NCBI GenBank assembly: GCA_017642855.1
Contig: JAEPOO010000001.1
Location: 901,072 to 965,071 of the forward strand
Direction: 5' to 3'
DNA length: 64,000 bases
Source: Pseudomonadales bacterium
Lineage (GTDB): Bacteria; Pseudomonadota; Gammaproteobacteria; Pseudomonadales; Azotimanducaceae
Part shown: piece by piece, positions 48,115-58,257 of the stretch
Numbering within the stretch: the first letter of the stretch is position 1
Layout: every line of letters starts with the position of its first letter
Program-made: the position numbers and the translations under genes
The notes under the pieces: model-generated
What the model saw: the letters and a program-made list of their open reading frames with translations, nothing else
Databases searched by the model: none
What the model was told of the DNA's origin: nothing

Positions 48115-49284
48115 CTAGTCTCGGCGTAACTCGTCGGTGACTGCGATGGGAGTTGGATACCGGAACACCACCAGGTAGGAAGACACCAGGAAAGTCAAAA
48201 TGGCTGTCGCCTGAATCAGGTGTGAAGCGTGATTTCCGATCAGGTTTTCTGCCGTGGCGATAAATGCAATCAAAAGCGAAAACTCGCTGATCTGACCCAA
48301 CCTGAAGCCAGTCTCCCAACCCAATCGATCTGATTCGCTCATCCCCCTTAACAGGAACCTGAAAACGACTGGTTTGAGCGCCAGCATCGCGCCGGCGAGA
48401 AACAGAGCCGGTAGGATGACGTCAGCCAGCAGCGCCATATGGAATCCAGCGCCAATGGAAAAGAAAAACAGGATAAGAAAAAAGTCTCGCAGTGGCTTCA
48501 GGTGATCCGCAATATAGAGCGCGATAGGACTGGTGGCGATGGTGACACCAGCGACAAATGCGCCAATCTCCAGTGACAGTCCGAGGAGTTCTGCCATCTC
48601 TGCAAGACCCAGGCACCAACCAATCGCAATGAGAAAAATGTACTCGTGGAACGCATCGAACTTCTCCAGTAGAGGCAGCATCACGTACTTCACAAAGACC
48701 CATGCGCCTAGGATAAGTAGCGGCAGGCTGACCAATACCCGCACAATCTTAGAAGCGCCGCTGAATTCCAAAAAGCCGCCCGCGACAACCAGGAGCACAA
48801 TAATGGCCACCAGGTCCTGAATGAGTAGCTGGCTGATAATAAGCTCGCCGGTGCGGCGATGGTGCAAGACGGTCGTGGGAAGCAGTTTTATCCCAATGAT
48901 TGTGCTGCTGAACATCATTGCCACACCAATGATCACAGTTTCGGTCTGTGTGTACCCGAAGGCGAACGCGATCGAAGCGCCGGCTATGAAAAAGATGACG
49001 CAACTGCTGAGTCCCACCAGCATTGAACTGCGCAGCGTATTGATAAGTTTGGCAGGCTGCATGTCTAGACCAAGGAGAAACAGCAGGAAGATGATGCCGA
49101 ACTTCGCTGTACTGCTGATCAGTTGCGGGTTGTCGATGAAGGCAACCCCTGAAGGCCCCAGGATCATGCCGGTGATGATGTAGACGACAATAAGAGGTTG
49201 GCGTGTGAATAGCGCGAGCGTCGCCAGAATGCCGGCGCAGGCAAAAATCAGGAAAAACGAAAATATGAAAGGGTCAGAACCCAT
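48115..49284 (-). CDS. CPA2 cation/proton antiporter (Kef type, no RCK domain)
   Basis: Membrane protein of 389 residues with about twelve helices, of the monovalent cation:proton antiporter-2 family. The segments ITGMILGPSG (about 38-47) and FLLFLLGLDM (about 70-79) are typical. Unlike KefB/KefC it ends right after the membrane domain and lacks the TrkA-N (RCK) regulatory domain, so gating by NAD or glutathione adducts is not expected. Last in the minus-strand series after cysI and DUF934 (40-base gap), but a functional link is unclear. Confidence 0.83.
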   Translation of the reverse strand: MGSDPFIFSFFLIFACAGILATLALFTRQPLIVVYIITGMILGPSGVAFIDNPQLISSTAKFGIIFLLFLLGLDMQPAKLINTLRSSMLVGLSSCVIFFIAGASIAFAFGYTQTETVIIGVAMMFSSTIIGIKLLPTTVLHHRRTGELIISQLLIQDLVAIIVLLVVAGGFLEFSGASKIVRVLVSLPLLILGAWVFVKYVMLPLLEKFDAFHEYIFLIAIGWCLGLAEMAELLGLSLEIGAFVAGVTIATSPIALYIADHLKPLRDFFLILFFFSIGAGFHMALLADVILPALFLAGAMLALKPVVFRFLLRGMSESDRLGWETGFRLGQISEFSLLIAFIATAENLIGNHASHLIQATAILTFLVSSYLVVFRYPTPIAVTDELRRD

Positions 49285-49324
49285 CAGAGCTCGCGTCGAT
49301 GGCTAGCGCATGATGTTACCCTGT

Positions 49325-49753
49325 TTATGCGCGATGTCTAAACAGGGGGTCGCGGTCAATCGTCTGCTGATAGCTGACTGAGAACCCTTCGATTCGTTTG
49401 AGTGCCTGGTCAGCGTTTTGACCGTCTGCCAGTTGGTAGGCATTAAAGCCACAGCGCGCCATCTGTTCCAGTTGATCAAGTCTGACGTCGCCAATCGCTC
49501 GAATTTCACCCGTGTAATTGTGGTGTCGTCGTAGGACTGCAGCTGTGGAGTAAGCGCGCCCATCCGAGAAAGCAGGGAAGTTCAGTGCGATCGCTGTAAT
49601 GTCGTCTAGAAAATCGGCGATTGCTTCAATTTCTTCACCGGCATCGAGCCACACAGCTTGAGGCCGATTATCAGAGTCGAGATACTCCTGCAGGGTCAGG
49701 AAAGTGACCTCATCACTTTCTAGTACCGTGTTATTTTTGATCAGACTTCCCAT
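49325..49753 (-). CDS. DUF934 protein, sulfite-reduction associated
   Basis: DUF934 family protein of 142 residues, annotated in pseudomonads as a probable accessory of sulfite reduction because it nearly always follows the sulfite reductase gene. Conserved segments seen: NFPAFSDGRAYS (about 78-89), VLRRHHNYTGEIRAIGDV and CGFNAYQL. No cofactor motif is visible. Its ATG lies 13 bases inside the end of cysI, so the two are translationally coupled. Confidence 0.88.
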   Translation of the reverse strand: MGSLIKNNTVLESDEVTFLTLQEYLDSDNRPQAVWLDAGEEIEAIADFLDDITAIALNFPAFSDGRAYSTAAVLRRHHNYTGEIRAIGDVRLDQLEQMARCGFNAYQLADGQNADQALKRIEGFSVSYQQTIDRDPLFRHRA

Positions 49754-51399
49754 GTCGCGTACACCGCCTCCTTATATGGGTCGATACCGAGTCGACGGTA
49801 AGTATCGATGAATCGCTCTTCGCCTTGTCGATGCTCCAGGTGGACATCTACCAGTTTCTGGACGACGCCAGGAACATCATCCTGGGCAAATGATGGTCCC
49901 AGAATTTTCGCCAGACTCGCGTCTTCATAACCAGAGCCGCCAATAGAGACCTGGTAGAACTCTTCACCTTTCTTATCCACACCGAGGATGCCGATGTTGC
50001 CAACGTGGTGGTGACCACAGGCGTTCATACAGCCCGAAATGTTGATGTCGAGCTCACCCAAATCGTGCAGATAATCCAGATCCTCGAATTGTCGCTGGAT
50101 GGCCTCTGCGACAGGAATGGATTTTGCGTTCGCCAGAGAGCAGTAGTCTCCACCGGGACAGCAGATGATGTCGGTCAGAAGTCCCAGATTAGGAGAGGCG
50201 AGTTCTGCTTCCACCAGCTTTGTCCACAGATCATGCAGCGATTTCTTCGGCACGTCTGCCAGGGTGACGTTTTGTTCGTGTGTGACACGCACTTCTCCGA
50301 AACTGAACTCGTCGGCGAGGTCCGCGATAATCTCAAGTTGTTCATCTGTGACATCACCTGGCGCGATGCCCGTCTGTTTCATTGCCAGGTTCACGATGAC
50401 GTAACCCGGTTGGCGGTGCGCTTTCACATTCTGTTTGACCCAGTTGCCAAAGCCACTGTTGTCTGCAAGCAGATCGTCCACCGCGGGCACATGGTCTTCC
50501 AGCTTTTCGTAGGCTGGCGCTGTGAAGTGCTTTCTGACGCGATCGATTTCTGCCTGAGTCAGTGTCTCAGGACCATCTTTCAGGTGGACCCACTCTTCCT
50601 CGACTTTTTGAGCAAAGACTTCCGGGGTCATGGCTTTCACAAGGATCTTAATCCGCGCCTTGTATTTGTTGTCTCGTCGACCATAACGGTTGTAGACCCG
50701 CAGGATCGCTTCCAGATAGGTCAGCAGGTGTTTCGGCTCGAGACTTTGTTTGATCACAGGGCCGATGATAGGTGTTCTACCGAGACCACCGCCTGCAAGA
50801 ACTTCGAAACGCGTCTCACCGTTTTCTCTCAATACACGCACACCAATGTCGTGTACCTGGACCGCAGCACGGTCACCCTCTGCACCGGTTACCGCGATTT
50901 TGAACTTACGCGGTAGCCAGTTGTACTCGGGGTGGAACGTTGACCATTGTCGAATCAGTTCTGCCCAGGGGCGGGAATCTTCAATTTCATCCCGTGCGAC
51001 ACCAGCGTACTGATCAGAGGTCACGTTTCGGATGCAGTTGCCACTGGTTTGGATTGCGTGCATTTCGACGGTCGCCAACTCGGCCAGAAGATCGGGTACT
51101 TCTTCAAGTTTCGGCCAGTTCAGCTGTACGTTCTGTCGAGTTGTAAAGTGGGCGTATCCCCGATCGTAGTGGCGGGTAATGTGAGCAAGCTTTCTTAGCT
51201 GCGTGGAAGAGAGCATGCCATATGGCACCGCAATCCGCAGCATCGGGGCCAGACGTTGAATATACAGACCATTCCTCAGGCGAAGATGCTGGAACTCCTC
51301 TGCGGACAGCGTTCCGGCGAGGAAACGATCGGTCTGGTCCCGGTACTGCTCCACACGTTCATCGACCATTTTCTGGTCGTATTCATCGTATACGTACAT
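49741..51399 (-). CDS. cysI: Sulfite reductase hemoprotein
   Basis: Siroheme/[4Fe-4S] enzyme reducing sulfite to sulfide in assimilation; 552 residues, of the pseudomonad type. The two-fold ferredoxin-like repeat is seen, and the cluster ligands are complete: C-x5-C in CPGGDYC and C-x3-C in GCMNACG, about 40 residues later. A homologous nitrite reductase (NirA) is the alternative; the downstream DUF934 partner favours sulfite. The divergent gap to the small gene at 51545 has candidate promoters for both. Confidence 0.93.
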   Translation of the reverse strand: MYVYDEYDQKMVDERVEQYRDQTDRFLAGTLSAEEFQHLRLRNGLYIQRLAPMLRIAVPYGMLSSTQLRKLAHITRHYDRGYAHFTTRQNVQLNWPKLEEVPDLLAELATVEMHAIQTSGNCIRNVTSDQYAGVARDEIEDSRPWAELIRQWSTFHPEYNWLPRKFKIAVTGAEGDRAAVQVHDIGVRVLRENGETRFEVLAGGGLGRTPIIGPVIKQSLEPKHLLTYLEAILRVYNRYGRRDNKYKARIKILVKAMTPEVFAQKVEEEWVHLKDGPETLTQAEIDRVRKHFTAPAYEKLEDHVPAVDDLLADNSGFGNWVKQNVKAHRQPGYVIVNLAMKQTGIAPGDVTDEQLEIIADLADEFSFGEVRVTHEQNVTLADVPKKSLHDLWTKLVEAELASPNLGLLTDIICCPGGDYCSLANAKSIPVAEAIQRQFEDLDYLHDLGELDINISGCMNACGHHHVGNIGILGVDKKGEEFYQVSIGGSGYEDASLAKILGPSFAQDDVPGVVQKLVDVHLEHRQGEERFIDTYRRLGIDPYKEAVYATWEV

Positions 51400-51431
51400 C
51401 TGGCTGAGGTGCCTCTTCTTGGAAGGGCGCT

Positions 51432-51460
51432 AATATAGCGGCTCAAGGCCTGATCTTGAA
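51432..51460 (-). promoter_or_regulatory. Candidate cysI promoter
   Basis: On the minus strand, TTCAAG (51460-51455), 17-base spacer, TATATT (51437-51432). The -35 box lies in an imperfect inverted repeat TTCAAG-N7-CTTGAG, which could be an activator site. Moderate match only. Confidence 0.35.
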
Positions 51461-51484
51461 CAGAAACTTCGATATATGGATATG

Positions 51485-51513
51485 CTGAATTCTTCTGGAT
51501 TCGAACGTATAAT
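51485..51513 (+). promoter_or_regulatory. Candidate promoter of the 41-residue gene
   Basis: CTGAAT (51485-51490), 17-base spacer, perfect TATAAT (51508-51513), followed by CGCGCGC. The -10 box and GC-rich discriminator are strong, the -35 weak. Confidence 0.45.
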
Positions 51514-51544
51514 CGCGCGCTAATTGAACCTGTGTGGAGAAAAA

Positions 51545-51670
51545 ATGAGCGACGAAACTGAAAACAGTAACCATGAAGACGCGTTCGCTGACGCCATTTC
51601 AGCATTAGCCGTCGTTGTACTCCCGGTCGTCACCATTATCTACTGGCTTAGCGGGCTGCCAACCAGCTGA
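51545..51670 (+). CDS. Small single-pass membrane protein (41 residues)
   Basis: Reading frame of 41 codons: an acidic N-terminus (SDETENSNHEDAF) and then one hydrophobic helix, about residues 17-35 (SALAVVVLPVVTIIYWL), ending GLPTS. Support for a real gene: GGAG eight bases before the ATG, a perfect -10 box 31 bases upstream, and a compositional layout (charged head, clean helix) unlikely by chance. Topology with the acidic head in the cytoplasm or outside cannot be settled. I do not recognise the family. It lies between divergent cysI and the convergent DUF2970 gene, whose stop is 2 bases away. Confidence 0.65.
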   Translation: MSDETENSNHEDAFADAISALAVVVLPVVTIIYWLSGLPTS

Positions 51671-51671
51671 T

Positions 51672-51920
51672 CTACAGCACCAGGTAAACGACCCCAACCA
51701 GGGACAGTACAAACAAGACCGTGAATATCAGCCCTGCGGCGATAAAGACCAGGGGATTGCCCCTAGTGAAGTCGCGCTCACGGTTCTTTGCATTCTGAAC
51801 GCCGAGTGCCGCCGCGAGGACACTCATGACGACCTCAAGGAGAGAGGGTTCACCCAGGACTTCTGGGGTTTCTGATTGTTGATCGTCTTTTTGTCGATTC
51901 AAGTCACTCATGGCCGCCAT
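51672..51920 (-). CDS. DUF2970 membrane protein
   Basis: DUF2970 family protein, 82 residues. The hallmark is SVLAAALGVQNAKNRERDF (about 33-51) followed by a C-terminal helix (about 58-80). Function unknown in the family. Start: ATG 51920 overlaps the metH stop (TAATG on the minus strand) and would be translationally coupled; ATG 51911 is the alternative. Convergent with the 41-residue gene, leaving one base between the stops. Confidence 0.85.
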   Translation of the reverse strand: MAAMSDLNRQKDDQQSETPEVLGEPSLLEVVMSVLAAALGVQNAKNRERDFTRGNPLVFIAAGLIFTVLFVLSLVGVVYLVL

Positions 51921-54900
51921 TATGCGTACTTGAGGTTAGGCGACAACCACTTTTCCATGATTCGAACTTCAATGCCTTTCCGTTCGGCGTAACTTTTCAC
52001 CTGGTCATGATCAATCTTCCCGAGACCGAAGTATCTCGACTCTGGATGTGAAAAATAGAAGCCGCTGACGCTCGCAGCTGGCGTCATGGCAAAGTTTTCG
52101 GTGAGTGAAACGCCCGTTGCGGACACTGCGTCCAACAGGTTAAACAGCGTTTCTTTCTCAGTATGGTCGGGACAGGCGGGGTATCCAGGTGCTGGTCTGA
52201 TTCCCTGATAACGTTCCTTGATGAGTTCTTCGTTATTCAGGACCTCTGTTGCTGCATAGCCCCAGTATTCTCTTCGTACCAGTTCGTGCATCTTTTCTGC
52301 AAAAGCTTCCGCCAGGCGATCAGCCAACGCTTTGACCAGGATAGCGTTGTAGTCGTCCTGCTCTGCTTCATATTCTTTCGCGATCTCCTCTACACCCAGG
52401 CCTGAGGTCACGACAAACCCCCCAACGTAGTCTGCTTTGCCAGAGTTAACAGGCGCAATATAGTCAGATAGGCAGAAGTTAGGCTGCGCATTGGGTTTCT
52501 TCATCTGCTGGCGAAGGTGATGCAGGCGCTCTTTCTCAATCCTCCTGTCCTCGTCTTCGAACACAACGATGTCGTCGCCATCACTGTTCGCTGGCCAGAA
52601 ACCGATGACAGCATTCGCTTGCAGTTCTTTGCTTTTGATGAGTTGCTTGAGCATAGCCTGAGCATCGTGGAACAACTGTGTTGCCGACTCGCCAACCACC
52701 TCATCTTCCAGAATGTCAGGGTATTTGCCGGCCAGCTCCCAGGCGATGAAGAAGGGGGACCAGTCGATGTAGGGAATCAGTTCCTCAAGGGGAAAGTCCC
52801 TGATCTCTTTGGTTCCCGTGAAACTCGGGGCAGGGGGCTCGTAATTTTCCCAGTCGATCACTGAAGCGTTTGCAACGGCGTCTTCATAACGCATCGTGTC
52901 GCTTTTCGGCGAACGGTTACTGTTGCGAATACGAATCTTCTCGTACTCTTCTGCCAGCTCAGCGCGCAGGGTTATTTTCATCTCTGGATTTAACAACTGA
53001 GAGGCAACGCCCACAGCTTTAGATGCGTCCGGCACATAGGCGACCACATCCTGATGGTAGCAGGGGTCGATTTTCACCGAGGTGTGTGCCTTTGATGTTG
53101 TTGCGCCACCGATTAGCAGCGGCAAAGAGATATCCAGGCGTTCCATTTCGGACGCCACATGAACCATCTCATCCAGTGACGGTGTGATCAAACCAGACAG
53201 GCCAATCACATCTACCTCTTCTTCCTGCGCGGTTTTCAAGATTTTTTCTGCGGGCACCATGACGCCGAGGTCAATGACCTCGTAGTTGTTACACTGAAGC
53301 ACGACACCGACGATATTTTTGCCGATGTCATGGACATCACCTTTCACCGTCGCCATTAGGATCTTGCCTTTAGATCGCGTTTCGTCTGTCTTTTCTGCCT
53401 CGATGAAAGGCACAAGGTGGGCCACCGCCTGTTTCATCACGCGTGCGCTTTTAACAACCTGAGGTAGGAACATCTTTCCAGCACCGAAGAGATCGCCGAC
53501 CTGATTCATACCCGCCATCAGAGGTCCTTCGATAACATGGATAGGCCTGTCAGCGTTTAATCGTGCTTCCTCGGTGTCCTCGACGATATACTGATTAATG
53601 CCTTTGACCAGGGCATGGGCTAATCGCTCTTCAACAGGGGCTTCGCGCCAGGACAGGTCTTCTTTCTGTTCTTTCTGACCAGTACCTGCAAACTCCGAGG
53701 CGATTTCGATGAGCCGTTCCGTTGCATCTTCTCGACGGTTGAAAATGACGTCTTCGATTCGATGACGCAGTTCCTCGGGAACCTCTTCGTAAATCGCCAA
53801 CTGACCGGCATTCACAATGCCCATGGTGAGACCCGCTTTTACCGCGTGGTAGAGGAATACCGCATGGATAGCTTCCCTGACAGCGTTATTACCCCGGAAT
53901 GAGAAGCTGACGTTGGAAATGCCACCGGACGTATGTGCATAGGGGAGGTTGTCTTTGATGAACTGGCAGGCATCGATGAAGTCTTTGCCATACAGGCAGT
54001 GTTCTTCGATGCCGGTGGCAACCGCGAAAACATTGGGGTCGAAAATAACGTCTTCGGGCGGGAAACCAACCTCGTTGACCAGGATGTCGTAGGAGCGCTT
54101 ACAAATCTCTTTTCGGCGTTCCAGGTTGTCCGCCTGGCCGTTTTCGTCAAATGCCATCACGACAACGGCTGCACCATAATCCAGGCAGGCTTTCGCCTGT
54201 TCGATAAACGGTTCTTCTCCTTCCTTGAGGCTGATCGAATTCACCACTGATTTGCCCTGAATACATTTCAGTCCGGCCTCAATGATTTCCCACTTGGAAC
54301 TATCAACCATGATGGGCACCCGGCTGATATCAGGTTCGGCGGCGATGAGATTCAGAAATCGAACCATCGCGGCTTTGGAATCCAGCATGCCTTCATCCAT
54401 GTTGATATCGATAATTTGTGCGCCATTTTCAACTTGTTGGCGAGCGACCTGCAAAGCCTCTTCATAATCTTCTTCGCGAATCAGTCTTGCGAACTTTGCA
54501 GAACCCGTAACGTTGGTTCTTTCGCCCACGTTGATGAATAGGGAGTCATCTCGAATCGAGAAAGGTTCAAGGCCAGACAGTAGAGAAACCCGTGCATTAT
54601 TTGCGGGTTGTCGAACAGGCATGCCTTCGACCATTTCACTGAAAGCTCGAATGTGTTCTGGTGTTGTTCCGCAACAACCACCAATAATGTTAACGAGACC
54701 ACTTTTGACGTAGTCCTCCATGGCCGTGACCATGTGTTCAACAGTTTCGTCGTACTCGCCGAACTCGTTAGGCAAACCCCTGTTGGGATATGCGGACACG
54801 AAGGTGCTGGCGATTCTGGAGATATTTTCCACATAGGGGCGAAGTTCATCTGCCCCAAGCGCACAGTTAAATCCAACCGATACAGGATCCGCGTGGCGTA

Positions 54901-55591
54901 TAGAAGCCCAGAAGGCTTCTGTGGTTTGACCTGACAGGAGCCTGCCACTGGCGTCGGTGATGGTGCCGGAAACCATGATAGGGAGAACAACGCCTTTTTC
55001 ACGGAACACTTTACGGGCGGCATAGATGGCCGCTTTCGAATTGAGAACGTCAAAAATGGTTTCGATCAGGATGATGTCCGCGCCGCCATCGATCAGCCCC
55101 TCAATGCAGAGACCATAGTCGAGAACGAGGTCATCGAAGGTGATGTTGCGAAAGCCTGGGTCGTTCACATCGGGGGACAAGCTTGCCGAGCGGGTGGTGG
55201 GTCCAATGGCACCTGCGATCCAGCGTGGTTTTGAACTGTCTTCTTTCAGGTAGCGCTCGACGGCGTCTCGGCAGAGACTGGCAGATGCGCGATTTAGCTC
55301 ATAAACCAGAGCCTCGGTGCCATAGTCGGCCTGTGAAACACTGTTTGCGGTGAAGGTGTTGGTCTCGAGAATATCCGTACCTGCCCGCAGATAGTCCAGG
55401 TGGATGTCGCGGATAACATCCGGTCTCGTCAGCGTGAGAAGCTCGTTGTTACCCTTCAATAGACCGTCGTGATCGGCAAATCGATCGCCCCGATAATCCT
55501 CTTCACTCAGCTTCAGGTCCTGGATAGAGGTGCCCATGGCACCGTCCATGACGAGAATCCGTTCATTGAGGGCTTGTCTTAACTCGCTCAT
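51920..55591 (-). CDS. metH: Cobalamin-dependent methionine synthase
   Basis: Transfers a methyl group from methyltetrahydrofolate through cobalamin to homocysteine. The 1223 residues show four modules: homocysteine domain (zinc ligands in FNCALG near 245 and GGCCGTT near 305), pterin domain ([11 protein letters not shown] near 352), cobalamin domain (axial His in DVHDIGKN near 755) and the C-terminal SAM-dependent reactivation domain. Full length, no truncation. The 150 bases upstream are too short and lack the motifs of a cobalamin riboswitch. MetH requires B12, and no B12 gene is seen in the window. Confidence 0.97.
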   Translation of the reverse strand: MSELRQALNERILVMDGAMGTSIQDLKLSEEDYRGDRFADHDGLLKGNNELLTLTRPDVIRDIHLDYLRAGTDILETNTFTANSVSQADYGTEALVYELNRASASLCRDAVERYLKEDSSKPRWIAGAIGPTTRSASLSPDVNDPGFRNITFDDLVLDYGLCIEGLIDGGADIILIETIFDVLNSKAAIYAARKVFREKGVVLPIMVSGTITDASGRLLSGQTTEAFWASIRHADPVSVGFNCALGADELRPYVENISRIASTFVSAYPNRGLPNEFGEYDETVEHMVTAMEDYVKSGLVNIIGGCCGTTPEHIRAFSEMVEGMPVRQPANNARVSLLSGLEPFSIRDDSLFINVGERTNVTGSAKFARLIREEDYEEALQVARQQVENGAQIIDINMDEGMLDSKAAMVRFLNLIAAEPDISRVPIMVDSSKWEIIEAGLKCIQGKSVVNSISLKEGEEPFIEQAKACLDYGAAVVVMAFDENGQADNLERRKEICKRSYDILVNEVGFPPEDVIFDPNVFAVATGIEEHCLYGKDFIDACQFIKDNLPYAHTSGGISNVSFSFRGNNAVREAIHAVFLYHAVKAGLTMGIVNAGQLAIYEEVPEELRHRIEDVIFNRREDATERLIEIASEFAGTGQKEQKEDLSWREAPVEERLAHALVKGINQYIVEDTEEARLNADRPIHVIEGPLMAGMNQVGDLFGAGKMFLPQVVKSARVMKQAVAHLVPFIEAEKTDETRSKGKILMATVKGDVHDIGKNIVGVVLQCNNYEVIDLGVMVPAEKILKTAQEEEVDVIGLSGLITPSLDEMVHVASEMERLDISLPLLIGGATTSKAHTSVKIDPCYHQDVVAYVPDASKAVGVASQLLNPEMKITLRAELAEEYEKIRIRNSNRSPKSDTMRYEDAVANASVIDWENYEPPAPSFTGTKEIRDFPLEELIPYIDWSPFFIAWELAGKYPDILEDEVVGESATQLFHDAQAMLKQLIKSKELQANAVIGFWPANSDGDDIVVFEDEDRRIEKERLHHLRQQMKKPNAQPNFCLSDYIAPVNSGKADYVGGFVVTSGLGVEEIAKEYEAEQDDYNAILVKALADRLAEAFAEKMHELVRREYWGYAATEVLNNEELIKERYQGIRPAPGYPACPDHTEKETLFNLLDAVSATGVSLTENFAMTPAASVSGFYFSHPESRYFGLGKIDHDQVKSYAERKGIEVRIMEKWLSPNLKYA

Positions 55592-55779
55592 TCCAACTGC
55601 TCAGGTGTACGAAAACGCGGCAATTCTACCAACGCCGCTGACCATGCTGGGTGAAGATGTTGCGTGGCTAACTTGAACACCTCTCATCTCAAAATGTCAC
55701 AATAAACCCATGGTTTTTAAAGGATTTTCTTTTCGATAAAATGGACGCACAATCTTTGAGCACAGGTCGAAAGATCACG

Positions 55780-56358
55780 ATGGTTGAGATCACCGAGTCA
55801 GCGCAGAAATACCTTATCGAGCTGCTTGCCAAGCAGGAAGACAAGGACGTGGGCATCCGCATATTTATTGCTGATCCAGGCACGCCTACGGCTGAGACCT
55901 GTATCGCTTATTGTCGACCGGGCGAGGAGCAGGCTGAAGACGAGCGTGTCGAATATGAGGGTTTCACTGCCTGGATAGATGATCGAAGCCAGCCGTTCCT
56001 GGTTGATGCTCTGGTGGACTATGCGGAAGATCGCATGGGTGGTCAGCTGACTATCAAAGCACCAAATTCCAAGATGCCTCAGGTATCCGACGACAGTCCC
56101 ATCGAAGACCGAATCAATTATGTCCTGCACAGCCAGATTAATCCTGGTCTTGCTTCCCATGGCGGCATGGTCAATCTGGTTGAAGTGGTTGAGGAAGTGG
56201 CAGTTTTGCAATTCGGCGGTGGTTGTCAGGGCTGCGGCATGGTCGATATGACCCTGAAAGACGGCGTTGAGAAAACTCTTCTAGAGCAGCTGCCTCAGTT
56301 GAAAGGCGTACGCGACGTAACTGACCACACGGTTACTGAAAACGCCTACTTCAAATAG
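55780..56358 (+). CDS. nfuA: Fe-S biogenesis protein NfuA
   Basis: Scaffold/carrier that delivers [4Fe-4S] clusters to targets such as aconitase. It has a degenerate A-type N-domain and a C-terminal Nfu domain with the cluster-binding CxxC (GCQGCGMVD, near residue 150). ATG 55780 gives 192 residues, almost exactly the E. coli length, starting [11 protein letters not shown]; the frame opens earlier at 55741 without family support. Divergent from metH, convergent with the solenoid gene (5-base gap). Confidence 0.95.
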   Translation: MVEITESAQKYLIELLAKQEDKDVGIRIFIADPGTPTAETCIAYCRPGEEQAEDERVEYEGFTAWIDDRSQPFLVDALVDYAEDRMGGQLTIKAPNSKMPQVSDDSPIEDRINYVLHSQINPGLASHGGMVNLVEVVEEVAVLQFGGGCQGCGMVDMTLKDGVEKTLLEQLPQLKGVRDVTDHTVTENAYFK

Positions 56359-56363
56359 GCTTT

Positions 56364-58166
56364 CTAGTAACCGCCAGAGATAATTGTTGCATTCGGCGCG
56401 GCGTGAAGAATCTGCCCACGACCAGGTGGGTTGTTGCGAAAAGCTTCAGCGGTTTCTCCCTTCAATCCAGTGAGTCTGATTGCGGTTTCTATATCGCCGT
56501 TCTGCATATATAGCCTTTGCGCGACGAACTGCCTCATGCGATCCGGGTTTTCGGGTTGCAGATCATCAATCAAGCTCACAGCCTCTTCAGGATTATTCAT
56601 TGCCAGCGACTGGATAAGACCCATTGTCGCAAAGTCCCGGTTTTGTCCTGCCGGTAATGACCTGACCCAGTTTTCGGCGGATTCAGTATCAGAGTAGGCC
56701 CAGGTTGTGGCGATGCTGTTATACGCGGGTCCCAATCCCTCAGTCCCATCCAGGGCACTTAGGAATTGCGCAGAGCGCTCCGGATCTGCTTGGGAGTAGA
56801 TGGAAATGATGGTGATCGCTGCCTGGTCAAAAGCTTGGTTGTCTTTGTAATCGTCTAACCAGCTCATGGCCTCATCTAAACCCAGCTGGGTTTTCTGTTG
56901 TGCGATATCTCGCAGCAGGGTTGCTTGAATCTCCGGGCTCTCTGCTTCACTCAGCCATCGTTCGGCTGCACCAAGGTCCGTGTGAGCGAGACGGCTGGCG
57001 ACGCTCTGCATCAATTGCGGGCTGCCTGACTTTCTGGCCCAGGCGACTGCTTCGGTGGGATTCTCTCGCACATAGTAGTGCGCAAGTGTTGGCTCAATGT
57101 TCGCCCGGACGTGATTGGGAAGGCGATTTACATAGGCGACAGCGGATGTGATGTCCGTTGATGCCCATCCCATCATTGCCTGGCTCATCAGCCCAACATT
57201 ACCCGTTTCCTCGAAGTGTCTCTTAAGATAGGGGAGACCCCGTTCAGGATCGACAGTGACCATCATCGAGAGCGTCGTACCCAGCAGCTGCAGGTTTTCA
57301 GGAGCATATTTCTGGACCAGTTCATAACCGCCCAGGAAACTGGATTGTGAAGCTGTCACAACAACGCCAGCCAGTGCGGCCATTTGATCTTTCGGATCGA
57401 GTGCGTCCAACGCATTCAAGGCTGCTTCTGGATCTGACTCGTACCAGCGTCCCAACGCCTGGCTGATTTCAGAGGACCGTCGCATACCCTGGCTATTTAA
57501 AGCCGCTCTGAAGGACTCCTCCGGAGACCGGCGCATATTGTCTGTGTGTTGCACGATAGCCAGGCCATGAGGGCCGAGTGCCATTCTGATTCTGTCATCG
57601 TAGTTGGAAGCAACGAACGTAGGATCCATCAGAAGCCTGACACCGATCTGGTATCGAGTGCTCATGTCCCGTATCTCGGCGAAGCTTTGACTCATCGATT
57701 CAGGATCGATTCGAGCCCAGCTGGTGTAGACGCTACCTAGCAGGAGCTGGCGCTTCTGAGATGGCGCAGTTTCCGCATAAGCCAACGCAGCCTCGACATC
57801 GATTTCGATCAGCCGCTCGAGAAAGACCAGCGCCAAATTGCCGCTGTGGAATGGATCATCGCTGGCGACATATTTATCCAGCAGTTCGATAAGCTCTATT
57901 TGTGTGCTTTGTGCAGCCAGTTCATGAGCTGCGTACTGTTGTCCGAAGAGCCCGTCATCGACATCAATCGATACAGGCTCAGTCATGACTTCGGGGCGAA
58001 TCAGTGGGGCAGGTCGCTCAGGTGCCTGGACCTGCTCGTGTATATCGAAGTCTTTTGGGTTGACCGGGTGATTCGACCGATAGCCGGGCAGCATGAAGTA
58101 AGCAGCAACAATAGCCAGTGTTGCTACTGCAACGTGAGTGAAGGCCAGGGTCAATGGCGATTTCAT
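56364..58166 (-). CDS. Unrecognised envelope protein with 32-residue helical repeats
   Basis: Protein of 600 residues that I cannot assign to a named family. An N-terminal hydrophobic segment (about 7-27) should anchor it in the inner membrane or act as a signal; a Pro-rich linker follows. From about residue 240 to 565 degenerate repeats recur with a period of 31-32 residues, anchored on D/N-P-E-x-A: near 245, 277, 306, 338, 369, 397, 429, 461, 493, 525 and 557. Aromatic residues often lie four before the anchor and the pattern predicts paired helices, so an alpha-solenoid (TPR/Sel1-like) used for protein binding in the periplasm is likely. No catalytic motif is seen. It is monocistronic, between nfuA and the monooxygenase gene. 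Confidence 0.75.
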   Translation of the reverse strand: MKSPLTLAFTHVAVATLAIVAAYFMLPGYRSNHPVNPKDFDIHEQVQAPERPAPLIRPEVMTEPVSIDVDDGLFGQQYAAHELAAQSTQIELIELLDKYVASDDPFHSGNLALVFLERLIEIDVEAALAYAETAPSQKRQLLLGSVYTSWARIDPESMSQSFAEIRDMSTRYQIGVRLLMDPTFVASNYDDRIRMALGPHGLAIVQHTDNMRRSPEESFRAALNSQGMRRSSEISQALGRWYESDPEAALNALDALDPKDQMAALAGVVVTASQSSFLGGYELVQKYAPENLQLLGTTLSMMVTVDPERGLPYLKRHFEETGNVGLMSQAMMGWASTDITSAVAYVNRLPNHVRANIEPTLAHYYVRENPTEAVAWARKSGSPQLMQSVASRLAHTDLGAAERWLSEAESPEIQATLLRDIAQQKTQLGLDEAMSWLDDYKDNQAFDQAAITIISIYSQADPERSAQFLSALDGTEGLGPAYNSIATTWAYSDTESAENWVRSLPAGQNRDFATMGLIQSLAMNNPEEAVSLIDDLQPENPDRMRQFVAQRLYMQNGDIETAIRLTGLKGETAEAFRNNPPGRGQILHAAPNATIISGGY

Positions 58167-58257
58167 GGATTCACCTTAACATGCAGCGTTTTACGGTGTT
58201 TGTAGAGTTTATCCGTCTCGTGTCACTATCTGACAGACGGTGATGAGGGAGTAAACG

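Noticed and set aside
50005..50916. 303-codon plus-strand frame inside cysI
   Set aside because: Antisense shadow; rich in Cys/His/Val as expected from the reverse frame of cysI, and no coherent domain.
55592..55779. Cobalamin riboswitch before metH
   Set aside because: Only about 150 to 190 bases are available, and no B12-box-like sequence or suitable multi-stem structure was seen.
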